Position numbers and translations under genes: made by a program. From CAZCAC01 sp964496575 (GTDB lineage Bacteria; Planctomycetota; UBA1135; GCA-002686595), in assembly GCA_964496575.1 (NCBI GenBank), contig CAZCAC010000064.1, forward strand, positions 1 through 48,816: DNA of 48,816 nucleotides, read 5' to 3'. The notes under the pieces are model-generated. The model was given only the letters and a program-made list of their open reading frames with translations, was not told where the DNA came from and made no database searches. Shown piece by piece: positions 35,241-44,388 of the stretch; the stretch's first letter is position 1; each line of letters opens with the position of its first letter.

Positions 35241-36509
35241 ATGGAACACCAAGACCTGTTGCGGATGATCGACGTCATCCACCGGGACAAGGACATCCCC
35301 AAGGAAGTGATCTTCCGGGGGCTGGAGGAAGCTCTGGCTGCGGGCATCCGCAAGCGCCTCGGCGTCGGCGAGGACCTCGTCGTCAACATCGACCGCCAGA
35401 CCGGCGAGGTGACGATGGAGGACGACGAGGAGGAGTACGAGTTCGACCTCGGCGTCCTCGGCCGCATCGTCGCCCAGGCCGTCAAGCAGGGCTTCATGCA
35501 GAAGGTCCGCGAGGCGGAACGCGACGTGCTCTACGAGGAGTACGAGACCCGAGTGGGTCAGATCGTCAACGGCGTGGTGCAACGCTTCGAGGGCGACTAC
35601 GTCGTGATCAACCTCGGCCGCGTCGAGGCACTGCTCGGCAAGGACGATCGGGTGCGCGGCGAGACGTACACCCCCGGTGATCGCGTGCGCGGTCTCCTGG
35701 TGGAAGTCCGCAAGGACGGCTCACGCGTCAAGCTGTTCGTGAGTCGCACGCACCCCGACCTGGTGCGCCGCCTCTTCGAGCTCGAGGTCCCCGAGATCGC
35801 CGACGAGATCATCGAGATCAAGCGCGTGGTTCGCGAGCCGGGCTACCGCACCAAGATGGCGGTGGTCTCCGCCGATCCGAAAATCGATTGCATCGGCGCG
35901 TGCGTCGGCGTGAGAGGTTCCCGGATCAAGGCCGTCATCGACGAGCTGCGTGGAGAGCGCATCGACATCATCCGCTGGAGCGACTCTCTCGAAACCTTGA
36001 TCATGAACGGGCTGAAGCCCGCCGTGATCCACATCGACAACATCTTCCCCGACATCGACAACCGGCGGGCCATCGTCATCGTCGACGAGGACCAGCAATC
36101 GCTGGCGATCGGCAAGAAGGGGCAGAACGTACGACTGGCGAGCAAGCTCTGTGGCTGGGAGATAGACATTCAGACCAGAGCCCAGTTCGAGTCCGAGCTG
36201 GAGAGCGCCGGTGCCCGGATCGACGAGGAGATCCCCGCGGAGGAGGAGGTCGACGAGAGCGCCGACGAGGCCTCCACCGCCGAGACCTCCGAACCGACCG
36301 GTCCTTCCGAATCGGAAGGTCCTTCCGAACCGGAGGGCGACTCGACCTCGGACGACGAGACGACTCCCGAGACGATGGCGGGTGAGGAAGCGCCCGGCGA
36401 GAAGGAGAAGGTCGCCGACCCGATGCTGGCTGATACGGAATCCAAGCCGGCCGATACGGAACCAGAGCAGGCGGGAGCGAGCGCCTCCGAGGCCCGCGCC
36501 GAGAACTGA
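35241..36509 (+). CDS. nusA: Transcription termination/antitermination factor NusA
   Basis: A 422-aa NusA. The N-terminal RNA-polymerase-binding domain (1-100) contains LEEALAAGIRKRLG. The S1 domain runs from about 105 (VGQIVNGVVQRFEGDYVVI). KH1 has CVGVRGSRIKAVIDELRGE and KH2 has LAIGKKGQNVRLASKLCGW. The C-terminal ~90 residues are acidic low-complexity (Glu/Ser/Pro), replacing the acidic-repeat or other tails seen elsewhere. It binds nascent RNA and RNA polymerase in the cytoplasm. It is followed by infB and rbfA, the widespread order, but rimP, normally just before nusA, is absent here. Start ATG 35241 gives the family N-terminus. Confidence 0.97.
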   Translation: MEHQDLLRMIDVIHRDKDIPKEVIFRGLEEALAAGIRKRLGVGEDLVVNIDRQTGEVTMEDDEEEYEFDLGVLGRIVAQAVKQGFMQKVREAERDVLYEEYETRVGQIVNGVVQRFEGDYVVINLGRVEALLGKDDRVRGETYTPGDRVRGLLVEVRKDGSRVKLFVSRTHPDLVRRLFELEVPEIADEIIEIKRVVREPGYRTKMAVVSADPKIDCIGACVGVRGSRIKAVIDELRGERIDIIRWSDSLETLIMNGLKPAVIHIDNIFPDIDNRRAIVIVDEDQQSLAIGKKGQNVRLASKLCGWEIDIQTRAQFESELESAGARIDEEIPAEEEVDESADEASTAETSEPTGPSESEGPSEPEGDSTSDDETTPETMAGEEAPGEKEKVADPMLADTESKPADTEPEQAGASASEARAEN

Positions 36510-36607
36510 GACTTCCGGAAGCCACCCCGCACCATACCGAGACCACCCCGCACAGGCAGACCCTCACCGCCGTCCGCGTCCTTCGAGGGAAACCACCGAC
36601 ACCGATT

Positions 36608-39424
36608 TTGAGCAAGAAGCGCATTCACGAACTGGCCAAGGAGTACGGCATGAGCGGCAAGGAGCTCGCTGCCAAGCTCCGGGACCGCGGCTTCAGTCAC
36701 ATCAGGAGCCACATGACCGCCCTCGACGAGTTCGAGGTGCTGCAGGTCCAGGCTGTACTCGAGGCGCACGGCATCATCCGCAAATCCGAGTCCGAGGAAG
36801 GACTCGAGGCGCTCGGCGGTCGCCTGATCAAGCGCAAGAAGAAGAAGAAGGCCGCCGGGTCGGACGCGGCGACCGCGACCGAAGCGACGGTCGAGGCCCC
36901 GCCGGCCGAGGCCCTCGAGACCACCGAGGCCCCGCCCGCCGAGGAGGTGGTGCCCACCGCCACCCCCCAGCCGACTGCCGAGCCCGCCGCGACCGCGACC
37001 CCGGTCGAGGAAGTGGCGGTCGAGGCGCCGGACGAGGTCGTCGCCGAGGCCACCCCCGGAGCCGTCTCGGAGACCCCCGCCGAGGTGGAGACGCCGAGCG
37101 CCGAGATCCCCCGGCCCGCGCCGGTGGAAGAGGTGGTCCCCCCCCAGGAGACCGAAACGGTCCAGGCCGAGGAAGAGGCCGCCCCGCCGGCGGAGCCGGT
37201 CGAGGAGCCCGCTCCCGTCGCCGACGAGATCGCCGAGACGGAGGAGCCGACGGACGAGGTCGAGGAAGCGGCCGAGGAAGCCGCGGACACCGCCGCCGAG
37301 GAGAAGAAGCAACGAGGCCCCGCCGGGAAGGTGGTCGGGTTCATCGACCTCAGCAAGCTCCAGGCTGCTCCCAAGAAGAGCGACTCGCGCCGCCTGCGGT
37401 CGCGCGACGACGTCCTGCCGGACGTCCGCCCCACGCTGCGACACGACTCGCGCCGATCGATGCTCCGCGGAGATCGGGGCTCGAGGGACTCGCTCACCGC
37501 GGCACAGCTTCGCGAGCGTGAGGCGGGCCGCTACCGTCGCCACCAGCGCGGCGCCGGCGGTGGCCGAGGCCAGGACCGCGGTTCGGGGCGCGGGCGTTCG
37601 GCCGCCTCCGAGGGCTCGCCCTTCGCCGGGCAGACTATCAAGATCGAGGTCCCGATCACGGTCAAGAAGCTCGCCGAAGCGATGTCGATCAAGGCCAACC
37701 AGCTCTTGCAGGTCGCCTTCCGCGAGATGGGCTTCGGCAAGGTCACGATCACCTCGGCGATCGACGAGGACACGGCCGAGCTGCTCGCCGACGAGTTCGA
37801 GGTTTCCCTCGAGTTCATCCGGGAGATCGAGGCCGAAGAAGCCCTGATCGACGGGCTCCGCGCCAAGCGCGAGGCCGTCGACCAGACGGACCTCGCCGAG
37901 CGCAACCCGGTGGTCGCCTTCCTCGGACACGTCGATCACGGCAAGACCACCCTGATCGACTACATCCGGAACTCGCGCGTCGCCGCGGGCGAGCACGGCG
38001 GGATCACCCAGCACATCGGCGCCTACCGCGTCACCACCGAGCTGGGTCACCACGTCACCATCATCGACACCCCCGGCCACGCGGCGTTCACCTCGATGCG
38101 AGTGCGCGGCGCGCAGGCGGTCGACGTGGTCGTCCTGGTGGTCGCCGCCGACGCCGGAGTCCAGCCCCAGACCGAAGAGGCGCTCAACCACGCCCGGGCC
38201 GCGAACGTCCCGATCGTGGTCGCGATGAACAAGATCGACCGGCCGGAGGCCAATCCGCAGCGCGCCCTGGAGCAGCTGTCCGCGCTCGACCTGATCCCCG
38301 AGGAGTGGGGTGGCCCGACGGCCGTCATGAAGGTGAGCGGGATCACCGGCGAGGGGATCCAGGAGCTGCTCGAGCGCATCTTCCTCGAGAGCGAGATGCT
38401 CGAGCTCACCTGCCTCTCCGACGGCCCCGCCTCCGGGATCGTGCTGGAGGCCGAGGTGCAGCAGGGCAAGGGCATCGTCGCCCACCTCCTGATCCAGGAC
38501 GGCACGCTGAATCGCGGCAACGTCATTCTCGCCGGCGAGGGCTACGGCAAGGTCCGCTCGATCCACGACGACTTCGGCGCGGTGATCGAGAGCGCCGGGC
38601 CGTCGGTTCCCGTCGAGGTCACCGGTCTCTCCGCCCTGCCCGGCATCGGCGAGCCCTTCCACGTCGTCGACAAGCTCGACGAGGCCAAGAAGGTGGCCGA
38701 GGAGCGCGCGCGCAAGAGCCGCGCCGCAACGATGGCCGAGCGCCGCAAGCTCGACAACACCGCCCTCCTGCAGTCGGTCGCCGGTCCCAAGGTGGAAGAG
38801 GTCAACCTGATCATCCGCGGCGACGTTCAGGGTTCGGTCGAAGTGCTGCGCACCTCGCTCTCCGAGCACATCCACGACGAGGTGGAGACGCGCATCCTCC
38901 AGTCGGGAGTCGGCGCGGTGACCGAGAACGACGTGCTCCTGGCCTCGACCTCCTCCGGCCTGGTGATCGCCTTCAACGTGGCGATCGGCGCGCAGGCGCG
39001 CCAGGCCGCCGAGCGGGAGAACGTCGAGATCCGCACCTTCAACGTCCTGTACGAGGTCATCGACTACGTGCACGGCCTGATGGAGGGCCGGCTGGCCCCC
39101 GAGGTCAGCGAGGAGATCACCGCCCACGTCGAGATCAAGCGTCTGTTCAAGTCCTCGAAGATCGGCGTTATCGCCGGCTGCCAGGTGCTCGACGGCACGA
39201 TCGCCCGCGACAATCGCATCCGGCTCCTCCGCGACGACACGGTCGTCCACACCGGATATATCGGCTCCTTGCGCCGCGAGTCCGACGACGCGCGCGAGGT
39301 TCGCGAGGGCTTCGAGTGCGGAATCGTGCTGCGGAACTACAACGACATCCGCGAGGGCGACATCATCGAGGCGTTCAAGGTCATCGAGACCAAGCGCACG
39401 CTGAAGGACAGCACGAACAGCTGA
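36608..39424 (+). CDS. infB: Translation initiation factor IF-2
   Basis: A 938-aa IF-2 starting with TTG 36608 (MSKKRIHELAKEYG), which matches the conserved IF2N domain; no ATG fits. A second IF2N-like domain is near residues 348-400 (ITVKKLAEAMSIKANQLL). Between them lies a long Ala/Glu/Pro/Val-rich linker (about 80-245) and an Arg/Gly-rich stretch. The GTPase motifs are GHVDHGKT (440-447), DTPGH (487-491) and NKID (541-544). The C-terminal domains II-IV end in RDNRIRLLRDDTVVH and GDIIEAFKVIE. IF-2 brings initiator tRNA to the ribosome. It lies 98 nt after nusA and 13 nt before rbfA. Confidence 0.97.
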   Translation: MSKKRIHELAKEYGMSGKELAAKLRDRGFSHIRSHMTALDEFEVLQVQAVLEAHGIIRKSESEEGLEALGGRLIKRKKKKKAAGSDAATATEATVEAPPAEALETTEAPPAEEVVPTATPQPTAEPAATATPVEEVAVEAPDEVVAEATPGAVSETPAEVETPSAEIPRPAPVEEVVPPQETETVQAEEEAAPPAEPVEEPAPVADEIAETEEPTDEVEEAAEEAADTAAEEKKQRGPAGKVVGFIDLSKLQAAPKKSDSRRLRSRDDVLPDVRPTLRHDSRRSMLRGDRGSRDSLTAAQLREREAGRYRRHQRGAGGGRGQDRGSGRGRSAASEGSPFAGQTIKIEVPITVKKLAEAMSIKANQLLQVAFREMGFGKVTITSAIDEDTAELLADEFEVSLEFIREIEAEEALIDGLRAKREAVDQTDLAERNPVVAFLGHVDHGKTTLIDYIRNSRVAAGEHGGITQHIGAYRVTTELGHHVTIIDTPGHAAFTSMRVRGAQAVDVVVLVVAADAGVQPQTEEALNHARAANVPIVVAMNKIDRPEANPQRALEQLSALDLIPEEWGGPTAVMKVSGITGEGIQELLERIFLESEMLELTCLSDGPASGIVLEAEVQQGKGIVAHLLIQDGTLNRGNVILAGEGYGKVRSIHDDFGAVIESAGPSVPVEVTGLSALPGIGEPFHVVDKLDEAKKVAEERARKSRAATMAERRKLDNTALLQSVAGPKVEEVNLIIRGDVQGSVEVLRTSLSEHIHDEVETRILQSGVGAVTENDVLLASTSSGLVIAFNVAIGAQARQAAERENVEIRTFNVLYEVIDYVHGLMEGRLAPEVSEEITAHVEIKRLFKSSKIGVIAGCQVLDGTIARDNRIRLLRDDTVVHTGYIGSLRRESDDAREVREGFECGIVLRNYNDIREGDIIEAFKVIETKRTLKDSTNS

Positions 39425-39437
39425 TCCCCCGAGACCG

Positions 39438-39830
39438 ATGGCGAACCCTCGCACCCTGCGTCGCCTGGAATCGCGAATCCAGGAGCGAGCGGCCTACTGC
39501 TTGCAGTTCGAGGTCAAGGACCCGCGCGCCCCGCTCCTCACCGTGACCCGGGTCGAGCTCGCTCCGGACCTCTCCAAGGGGACGATCTTCTACTCCTGCC
39601 TCGGTGGCGAGGCGGAGCTGGCGAAGTCCCGAAGGATGCTCGAATCCGCGTCCGGATTCATCCAGCGCCAGGTGGCCCGAGTGCTGGAAACCCGGACGGT
39701 TCCCCACCTCGAGTGGCGCTTCGACGACGCGACCGTTCGAGCCCTCGAGGTCGATCGGCTGATCTCCGAGGCACGATCGCGAGACGAGGCGATCCGACCG
39801 CCCGACGAGGAGGAGTCGGAGGAAGCCTGA
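39438..39830 (+). CDS. rbfA: Ribosome-binding factor A
   Basis: A 130-aa protein of RbfA type, with the KH-like fold marked by RRLESRIQERAAYCLQFEVKDPR split at its N-terminus, VTRVELAPDLSKGTIFYS, and QRQVARVLETRTVPHLEWRFDD. It assists 30S maturation. ATG 39438 lies 13 nt after infB; gene order nusA-infB-rbfA is classical. The C-terminus is a short acidic tail (DEEESEEA). Somewhat divergent but safely identified by sequence plus context. Confidence 0.93.
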   Translation: MANPRTLRRLESRIQERAAYCLQFEVKDPRAPLLTVTRVELAPDLSKGTIFYSCLGGEAELAKSRRMLESASGFIQRQVARVLETRTVPHLEWRFDDATVRALEVDRLISEARSRDEAIRPPDEEESEEA

Positions 39831-39903
39831 CCACGGGGCGCGATCGCGCCCCGGAGAGGAACCGGGCGGTTCTCCTCGCTGAGCTCTCGGAACTCCTCCG
39901 CGC

Positions 39904-42900
39904 ATGTGCGATCTTCGTGGCGTGGACCAGACTCTCCCTCCCCTCGATCTCCGCGAAGAGCTCGGCGCCGGAACCACCGGTCGAGTTCTGGCGGCGGTGC
40001 TCACCCGGGACTGGGGTCCACTCGTCGAGGGACAGGCGATCGCCTTCAAGCGCCTCTCCCCGGAAGCGGCAGCGGACCCCGGGCGGCGCCGCGCGTTCGA
40101 GACTGAAGCGCGGGTGGCGTGCGAGCTCGACATCCCCGGTCTCGTCGGGGGGTACGCCAGCGGCGAGGACGATGAAGGAGCGTGGCTGGCCCTCCAGTAC
40201 GTGGCCGGGCCGACGCTGCGCGAGCTGCTCGACGAGATCGGCCCTCTCCCCGAGCCGCAGGTCCGCCAGATCGCGCGCCGGCTGGTCGGCGTCCTCGGCG
40301 CGCTCGAGCAGGCGGGCTACCTGCACGGCGATCTGAAGCCGGAGAACGTGCGGCTGGACGGCGAGGGGCACGCGGTCCTGCTCGACCTCGGCTTCGTGCG
40401 GCCGCTGGGCGAGACGCCGCCGGGCCCGGCGCTCCCCCGGGTCGCCGGCAGCCTGCCCTACCTGTCGCCGGAGGAGGCCCGCGGCGGCCGGGCGAGCGCG
40501 GCGAGCGAGACCTTCTCGCTCGGGATCCTGCTCTACGAGCTGATCACCGGAACCCACCCCTTCCTCGACGCGATCGATCTCGAGGATCCGACCGGGGCTC
40601 CGCGGAAGCTGATCGAGGCGTCCTTCTCGCCGCCGTCGCTCAGGGTCTCCGCCATCTCCCCCTTCCTCGATCTCCTCCTGGGTGAGATGCTCCGGCGCGA
40701 CCCGGCGGACCGTCCCTCCACGGCCGAGCTCTCACGGAGGTGGCGGGAGGAAGAGCAGGGAGGATGGTGGCGCGGTCAGCTCGAGCTCCACGAGGAGGCG
40801 AGGCGAACCCGTCGCGCGGTCTCGCAGGAGTACGAGCTTCCCCTGGTCGGTCGCGAGAAGGACCTGGAGTCCCTGCTGCGCGCTTCGTCTCGTGCCCTGA
40901 CGCGATCGGACCCGGAGCAGGATCCCCTGGGAGGCGTCGTCGAGCTCGGCGGCGTCGAGGGAAGCGGGCGATCCCGCCTGATGCAGGAGTTCGCCACCCT
41001 CGTTCGTCGCAGCGAGGATCCGCCGATCTGCCTGTTCGGTCGTTGCCGTCGCTTCCAAGCGCAGCGCCCCTGCCAGGCGATCCTGACCCTGCTCACCCGG
41101 TACCTGGGCCTACCACCCAACACGGCCCCGGGAGCGCGCGATCGGGAGCGGCTCGATTCGATCCTGCTGGCGCACGGACGCGACGCGCTCCTCGACGCGC
41201 TGGATCCGGCCTTCCAGGGCTCCATCTCGGTCTCCATCCCGATGGCGCTCGCCACCTGGCTGGCGCGGCTGGCGGCCACCTCGCCGGTGATCGTCTTTCT
41301 CGACGACGTGCACTGGGCGGACGAAGGCACGCTCGACGTCCTGACTCGCCTCACCAACCACCTGCCCGGAATCGCCTTGCTGCTGGTGCTCGGCTTCCGC
41401 GGAGAGGCGGAGACGAGGCGGCGGGAAGCGTACGGTCGACTCAGAGAACACCTCGAGCGGCTCGAGGGTCACGAGAGGATCGAGCTCGGTCCGCTCGACC
41501 AGGCCGAGGTGCTCTCCCTGGTCGAGCAGCGCTTCGCGCCCTCCGTGCCTCGTCTGCGCCTGGCCCAGGTGCTCTGGAGGCGAAGCCGCGGCAACCCCGG
41601 CTTCATCGCCGAGCTCCTGCGCGGACTCGTCGAGCGCGGCCAGGCCCGTCCGACTCCCGCCGGGCTCGATCTCGCCGTGCACCCCGACGACCTGCCGCTG
41701 CCCTCGTCGCTGCGCGGCGCCGTCAGCGAGGCGTACGCTCACCTCGGTGACCCCGAGCGCGCCTGGCTCTCGCGCCTGGCCGTCGCCGGAGGCCGGATTC
41801 GCACCAGCTTCCTGCTCGCCGCCTGGCCCGACGAGGACGCCTCCGAGCTCGATCGCGTCCTCGCTTCTCTCTACAGCACCGGCTGGTTGGTGCCGGTGGG
41901 CAATCGATACCGCTTCAGCCGCCCGGCGCTGCGCGAGGCGATCTACAGGAATCTACCGGAGGCGCGCCGGGTGCAGATGCACGGCGAGGTCGCGAGGGCG
42001 CTGCGCCCCGGTCCCGGCGGCGGCCTCTCCCTCGCGGACGCCTTTCAGCGCGCATTCCACCTGCGCGCGGCGGGGCAGTACGAGCAGCTCCTCCGGCTGC
42101 TCCGGCCCTTGCTTCGCCGACTGATCGAGCGGGGCCAACCGCAGCGCGTCTACACGATCGGCAAGTGGGGACTGGAAGCGCTCGATCAGCTCCCCCACTC
42201 CCCGGCGAGCTCTCGCCTGGCGGTCGAGTTCCTCTCCGCCGCGGCGGACGCCACCGACCGCCTCGGCTTCCGGGAGAAGCAGCGGCTCCTGCTCGACCGC
42301 CTGGCGGACCTGGAGATCGATCCCGCCGGGGACCCCGGCACCACCGCGCGCATCTACCTCTTGCACGCGCGACACTCCATCCGCGCCGGCCAGTACGGAC
42401 CGGCGCGCGCCATGCTGCGCAACGCCACCGAGTGGGCCGAGCAGGCGGGGAACGCCGAGCTCCTCAGCGACAGCCTGCGCCGCTGGTCGGCGCTCCAGGG
42501 CCACGTCGGCGAGCTGGAGGAGGCGGACAGCCTCGCGCGCCGCGCCCGGGAGGTCGCACCGTCCCCGTACCTCCGCGCCTACGCCGAGCACGCCCTGGGC
42601 GTCGTCGAGCTCCTGCGGGATCGGGTGGAGAGCGCCTTGAAGCACACCGATCGCAGCCTGATCCTCCTGCGCCGCTGCGAGGGCGTCCCGGCTCTGGCCG
42701 TCCGGGCGCTGGCCCACAGCTTGCGAGGTCGCATCTACCGCGGTGCCGGACGGCCGCTGCGAGCGTACGGTGCCGCGCAGCGAGCCCTGCACTACGCGCG
42801 CCGCTCGGGGGACCGCCAGCTCGAGGCGGAGCTGATGGCGCGGCTGGGGATCCAGCTCCTCGACATCGATCGCGCCCCCGAGGCGGAGACCACCCTGCGC

Positions 42901-43413
42901 GACGCTCTCCTGCTCGCGCAGGACATCCAGGATCGCCGCTGCGAGTCGATCGCCTCGATCTTCCTCGGCATCCTGCTCGCCGAGCAGGGGAGCGAGGAGG
43001 CGGCGGACCACATCCGGCGCGGCACGGGGCTGGCGGTCGAGATGGGTCAGGGTCGGGTCGAGGCGGTCGGGCGCACCCTCCAGGCCCGTCTCCGCTTCCA
43101 GCTCGATCCGCCGGGCGCGCTGGAACAGTCGCAGCGCGCCGCCCTCCTGGTCGACCGCTACGGCGCGGAGCTGATCGATCGCCTGGTGATCATCGGCACC
43201 CACGCCGTGATCCTCGACTCGGTGGGACGGGGGGAAGAGGCGCGAGTCAGGATCCGCTCCCTGCGCCGCCGGATGCGGCAGGAGAACGCCTCGATCGACT
43301 CCCCGCTGCTGAAGCGCCGGCAGCGCCTCGCCTCGACGAAGCTGCTCGAGGCGGTGCTCTCCTCGGAGGGGCCGGTGTACCGGAGAGTGAGGTTGGAAGC
43401 GCCGGGGGGTTGA
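39904..43413 (+). CDS. Ser/Thr protein kinase fused to AAA ATPase and TPR domains
   Basis: A 1169-aa cytoplasmic regulator without membrane segments. The kinase domain (about 15-285) has AIAFKRL (Lys49), YLHGDLKPENV (Asp143) and LLDLGF (Asp161, DLG for DFG), then SLPYLSPEEARGG and FSLGILLYELITG. A predicted ATPase follows: the P-loop is GGVEGSGRS (349-357), with Arg356 in the usual Lys position, and Walker B is IVFLDDVHWADEG (Asp467/468). From about residue 700 the protein is TPR-like helical repeats. This PknB-AAA-TPR layout is known from Planctomycetota and Myxococcota, where it acts as a signalling hub. It lies 73 nt after rbfA and converges with the Kdo-kinase-like gene. Confidence 0.9.
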   Translation: MCDLRGVDQTLPPLDLREELGAGTTGRVLAAVLTRDWGPLVEGQAIAFKRLSPEAAADPGRRRAFETEARVACELDIPGLVGGYASGEDDEGAWLALQYVAGPTLRELLDEIGPLPEPQVRQIARRLVGVLGALEQAGYLHGDLKPENVRLDGEGHAVLLDLGFVRPLGETPPGPALPRVAGSLPYLSPEEARGGRASAASETFSLGILLYELITGTHPFLDAIDLEDPTGAPRKLIEASFSPPSLRVSAISPFLDLLLGEMLRRDPADRPSTAELSRRWREEEQGGWWRGQLELHEEARRTRRAVSQEYELPLVGREKDLESLLRASSRALTRSDPEQDPLGGVVELGGVEGSGRSRLMQEFATLVRRSEDPPICLFGRCRRFQAQRPCQAILTLLTRYLGLPPNTAPGARDRERLDSILLAHGRDALLDALDPAFQGSISVSIPMALATWLARLAATSPVIVFLDDVHWADEGTLDVLTRLTNHLPGIALLLVLGFRGEAETRRREAYGRLREHLERLEGHERIELGPLDQAEVLSLVEQRFAPSVPRLRLAQVLWRRSRGNPGFIAELLRGLVERGQARPTPAGLDLAVHPDDLPLPSSLRGAVSEAYAHLGDPERAWLSRLAVAGGRIRTSFLLAAWPDEDASELDRVLASLYSTGWLVPVGNRYRFSRPALREAIYRNLPEARRVQMHGEVARALRPGPGGGLSLADAFQRAFHLRAAGQYEQLLRLLRPLLRRLIERGQPQRVYTIGKWGLEALDQLPHSPASSRLAVEFLSAAADATDRLGFREKQRLLLDRLADLEIDPAGDPGTTARIYLLHARHSIRAGQYGPARAMLRNATEWAEQAGNAELLSDSLRRWSALQGHVGELEEADSLARRAREVAPSPYLRAYAEHALGVVELLRDRVESALKHTDRSLILLRRCEGVPALAVRALAHSLRGRIYRGAGRPLRAYGAAQRALHYARRSGDRQLEAELMARLGIQLLDIDRAPEAETTLRDALLLAQDIQDRRCESIASIFLGILLAEQGSEEAADHIRRGTGLAVEMGQGRVEAVGRTLQARLRFQLDPPGALEQSQRAALLVDRYGAELIDRLVIIGTHAVILDSVGRGEEARVRIRSLRRRMRQENASIDSPLLKRRQRLASTKLLEAVLSSEGPVYRRVRLEAPGG

Positions 43414-43444
43414 AATCGGGAGGAGAAGGGAGGGCGCGGTCGCC

Positions 43445-44350
43445 TCAGCTCCCCGGAGCCTGCCGCGGATCCAGTCCCTTGCCGAACCAGCCCTCGAACA
43501 CCCAGCCGAGCGAGTGGAAGAGCCAGTGCCGTCGGTGGGCGGCGACGATCGAGCGCCAGGTCGCGGCACGGCGTGTGCGGTCGGGCTCGTAGGCACGGAG
43601 GAAGCGCATGAAGTCGGTCCGCTGCAGGGCGCGGCCGAACCGCCTCTCGCGGCGGGCGGTGTAGCGGTAGAGGCGACGGAGGTTGGCGTGTCGCTCTCCG
43701 ACGGTCAGGTCCTCCTGGTGTGCCGACTGATCGAGATCGATCACCCACAACCTCGGCTCCCCCTCCTCGAGGGTGGATCGTTCGACCAGGATGTTGCTGG
43801 GAGTCAGGTCGGCGTGCAGGCAGCCGTGGCGGTGAAGCCGACGGATCAATGCCCCCGTGGCAGGGAGGAGCCGGCGCTTGATGTCGTCGGCGAGCGTGCC
43901 GACGCTCGCCTGACCCAGGAGGTAGCCGAGGTCGGTCGCGTCCTCGACCCTCCGCGTCACCAGGTCGATGTACCACCCCCCACCGAAGGCCAGCCGGGCC
44001 CGGGCGGCGACGACCTGCGGGGTCGGGATTCCCGCGCGGCGCAACGAGTCGGAGAGGATCAGCTCGCGAAACGGGCGATCGGCGTCGCGAAAGCGGACGC
44101 CGGTGATCCAGCGCATCAGGCCGCCGTGGCTGAAGCGGCGGACGACGAAGCGCTCCGAGCCGGCGCGCAGCTCGAAGAGGGGGCGGCGACCGGAGAGGTC
44201 GCTCTGCAGGAGCTCGCCGTCCTGCTCGGGACCGAACCCCGCCTCGTGGAACGCGCGCGTCACCTCGACGTGCACGGCCAGGATCCCCCTCGGGCTCTCG
44301 TCGACGAAGTACCCCGAAGGGAGCTCCTCGAGGATCGGAAGGGTGGCCAT
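43445..44350 (-). CDS. Kdo kinase / LPS core kinase-like protein
   Basis: A 301-aa protein of the lipopolysaccharide kinase (KdkA/WaaP/InaA) type. It has a kinase-like fold with CLHADLTPSNILV (HAD at 179-181, Asn186), the metal-binding VIDLDQS (Asp205), and the N-terminal RFVVRRFSHGGLMRWITG with RELILSDSLRRAGIPTP. Such enzymes phosphorylate Kdo or heptose in LPS at the cytoplasmic face. It suggests this organism makes an LPS-type outer membrane. ATG 44350 is the family-consistent start. It lies 38 nt after the KptA-like gene and converges with the large Ser/Thr kinase gene, 31 nt between stops. Confidence 0.82.
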   Translation of the reverse strand: MATLPILEELPSGYFVDESPRGILAVHVEVTRAFHEAGFGPEQDGELLQSDLSGRRPLFELRAGSERFVVRRFSHGGLMRWITGVRFRDADRPFRELILSDSLRRAGIPTPQVVAARARLAFGGGWYIDLVTRRVEDATDLGYLLGQASVGTLADDIKRRLLPATGALIRRLHRHGCLHADLTPSNILVERSTLEEGEPRLWVIDLDQSAHQEDLTVGERHANLRRLYRYTARRERRFGRALQRTDFMRFLRAYEPDRTRRAATWRSIVAAHRRHWLFHSLGWVFEGWFGKGLDPRQAPGS

Positions 44351-44388
44351 GAGACGCTCCGCGCGTGGCGTCCGATCGCGTGGAGGGT

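Noticed and set aside
36170..39454. 1094-codon minus-strand frame opposite infB
   Set aside because: infB is certain; the antisense translation is a Leu/Gly/Asp-rich artefact.
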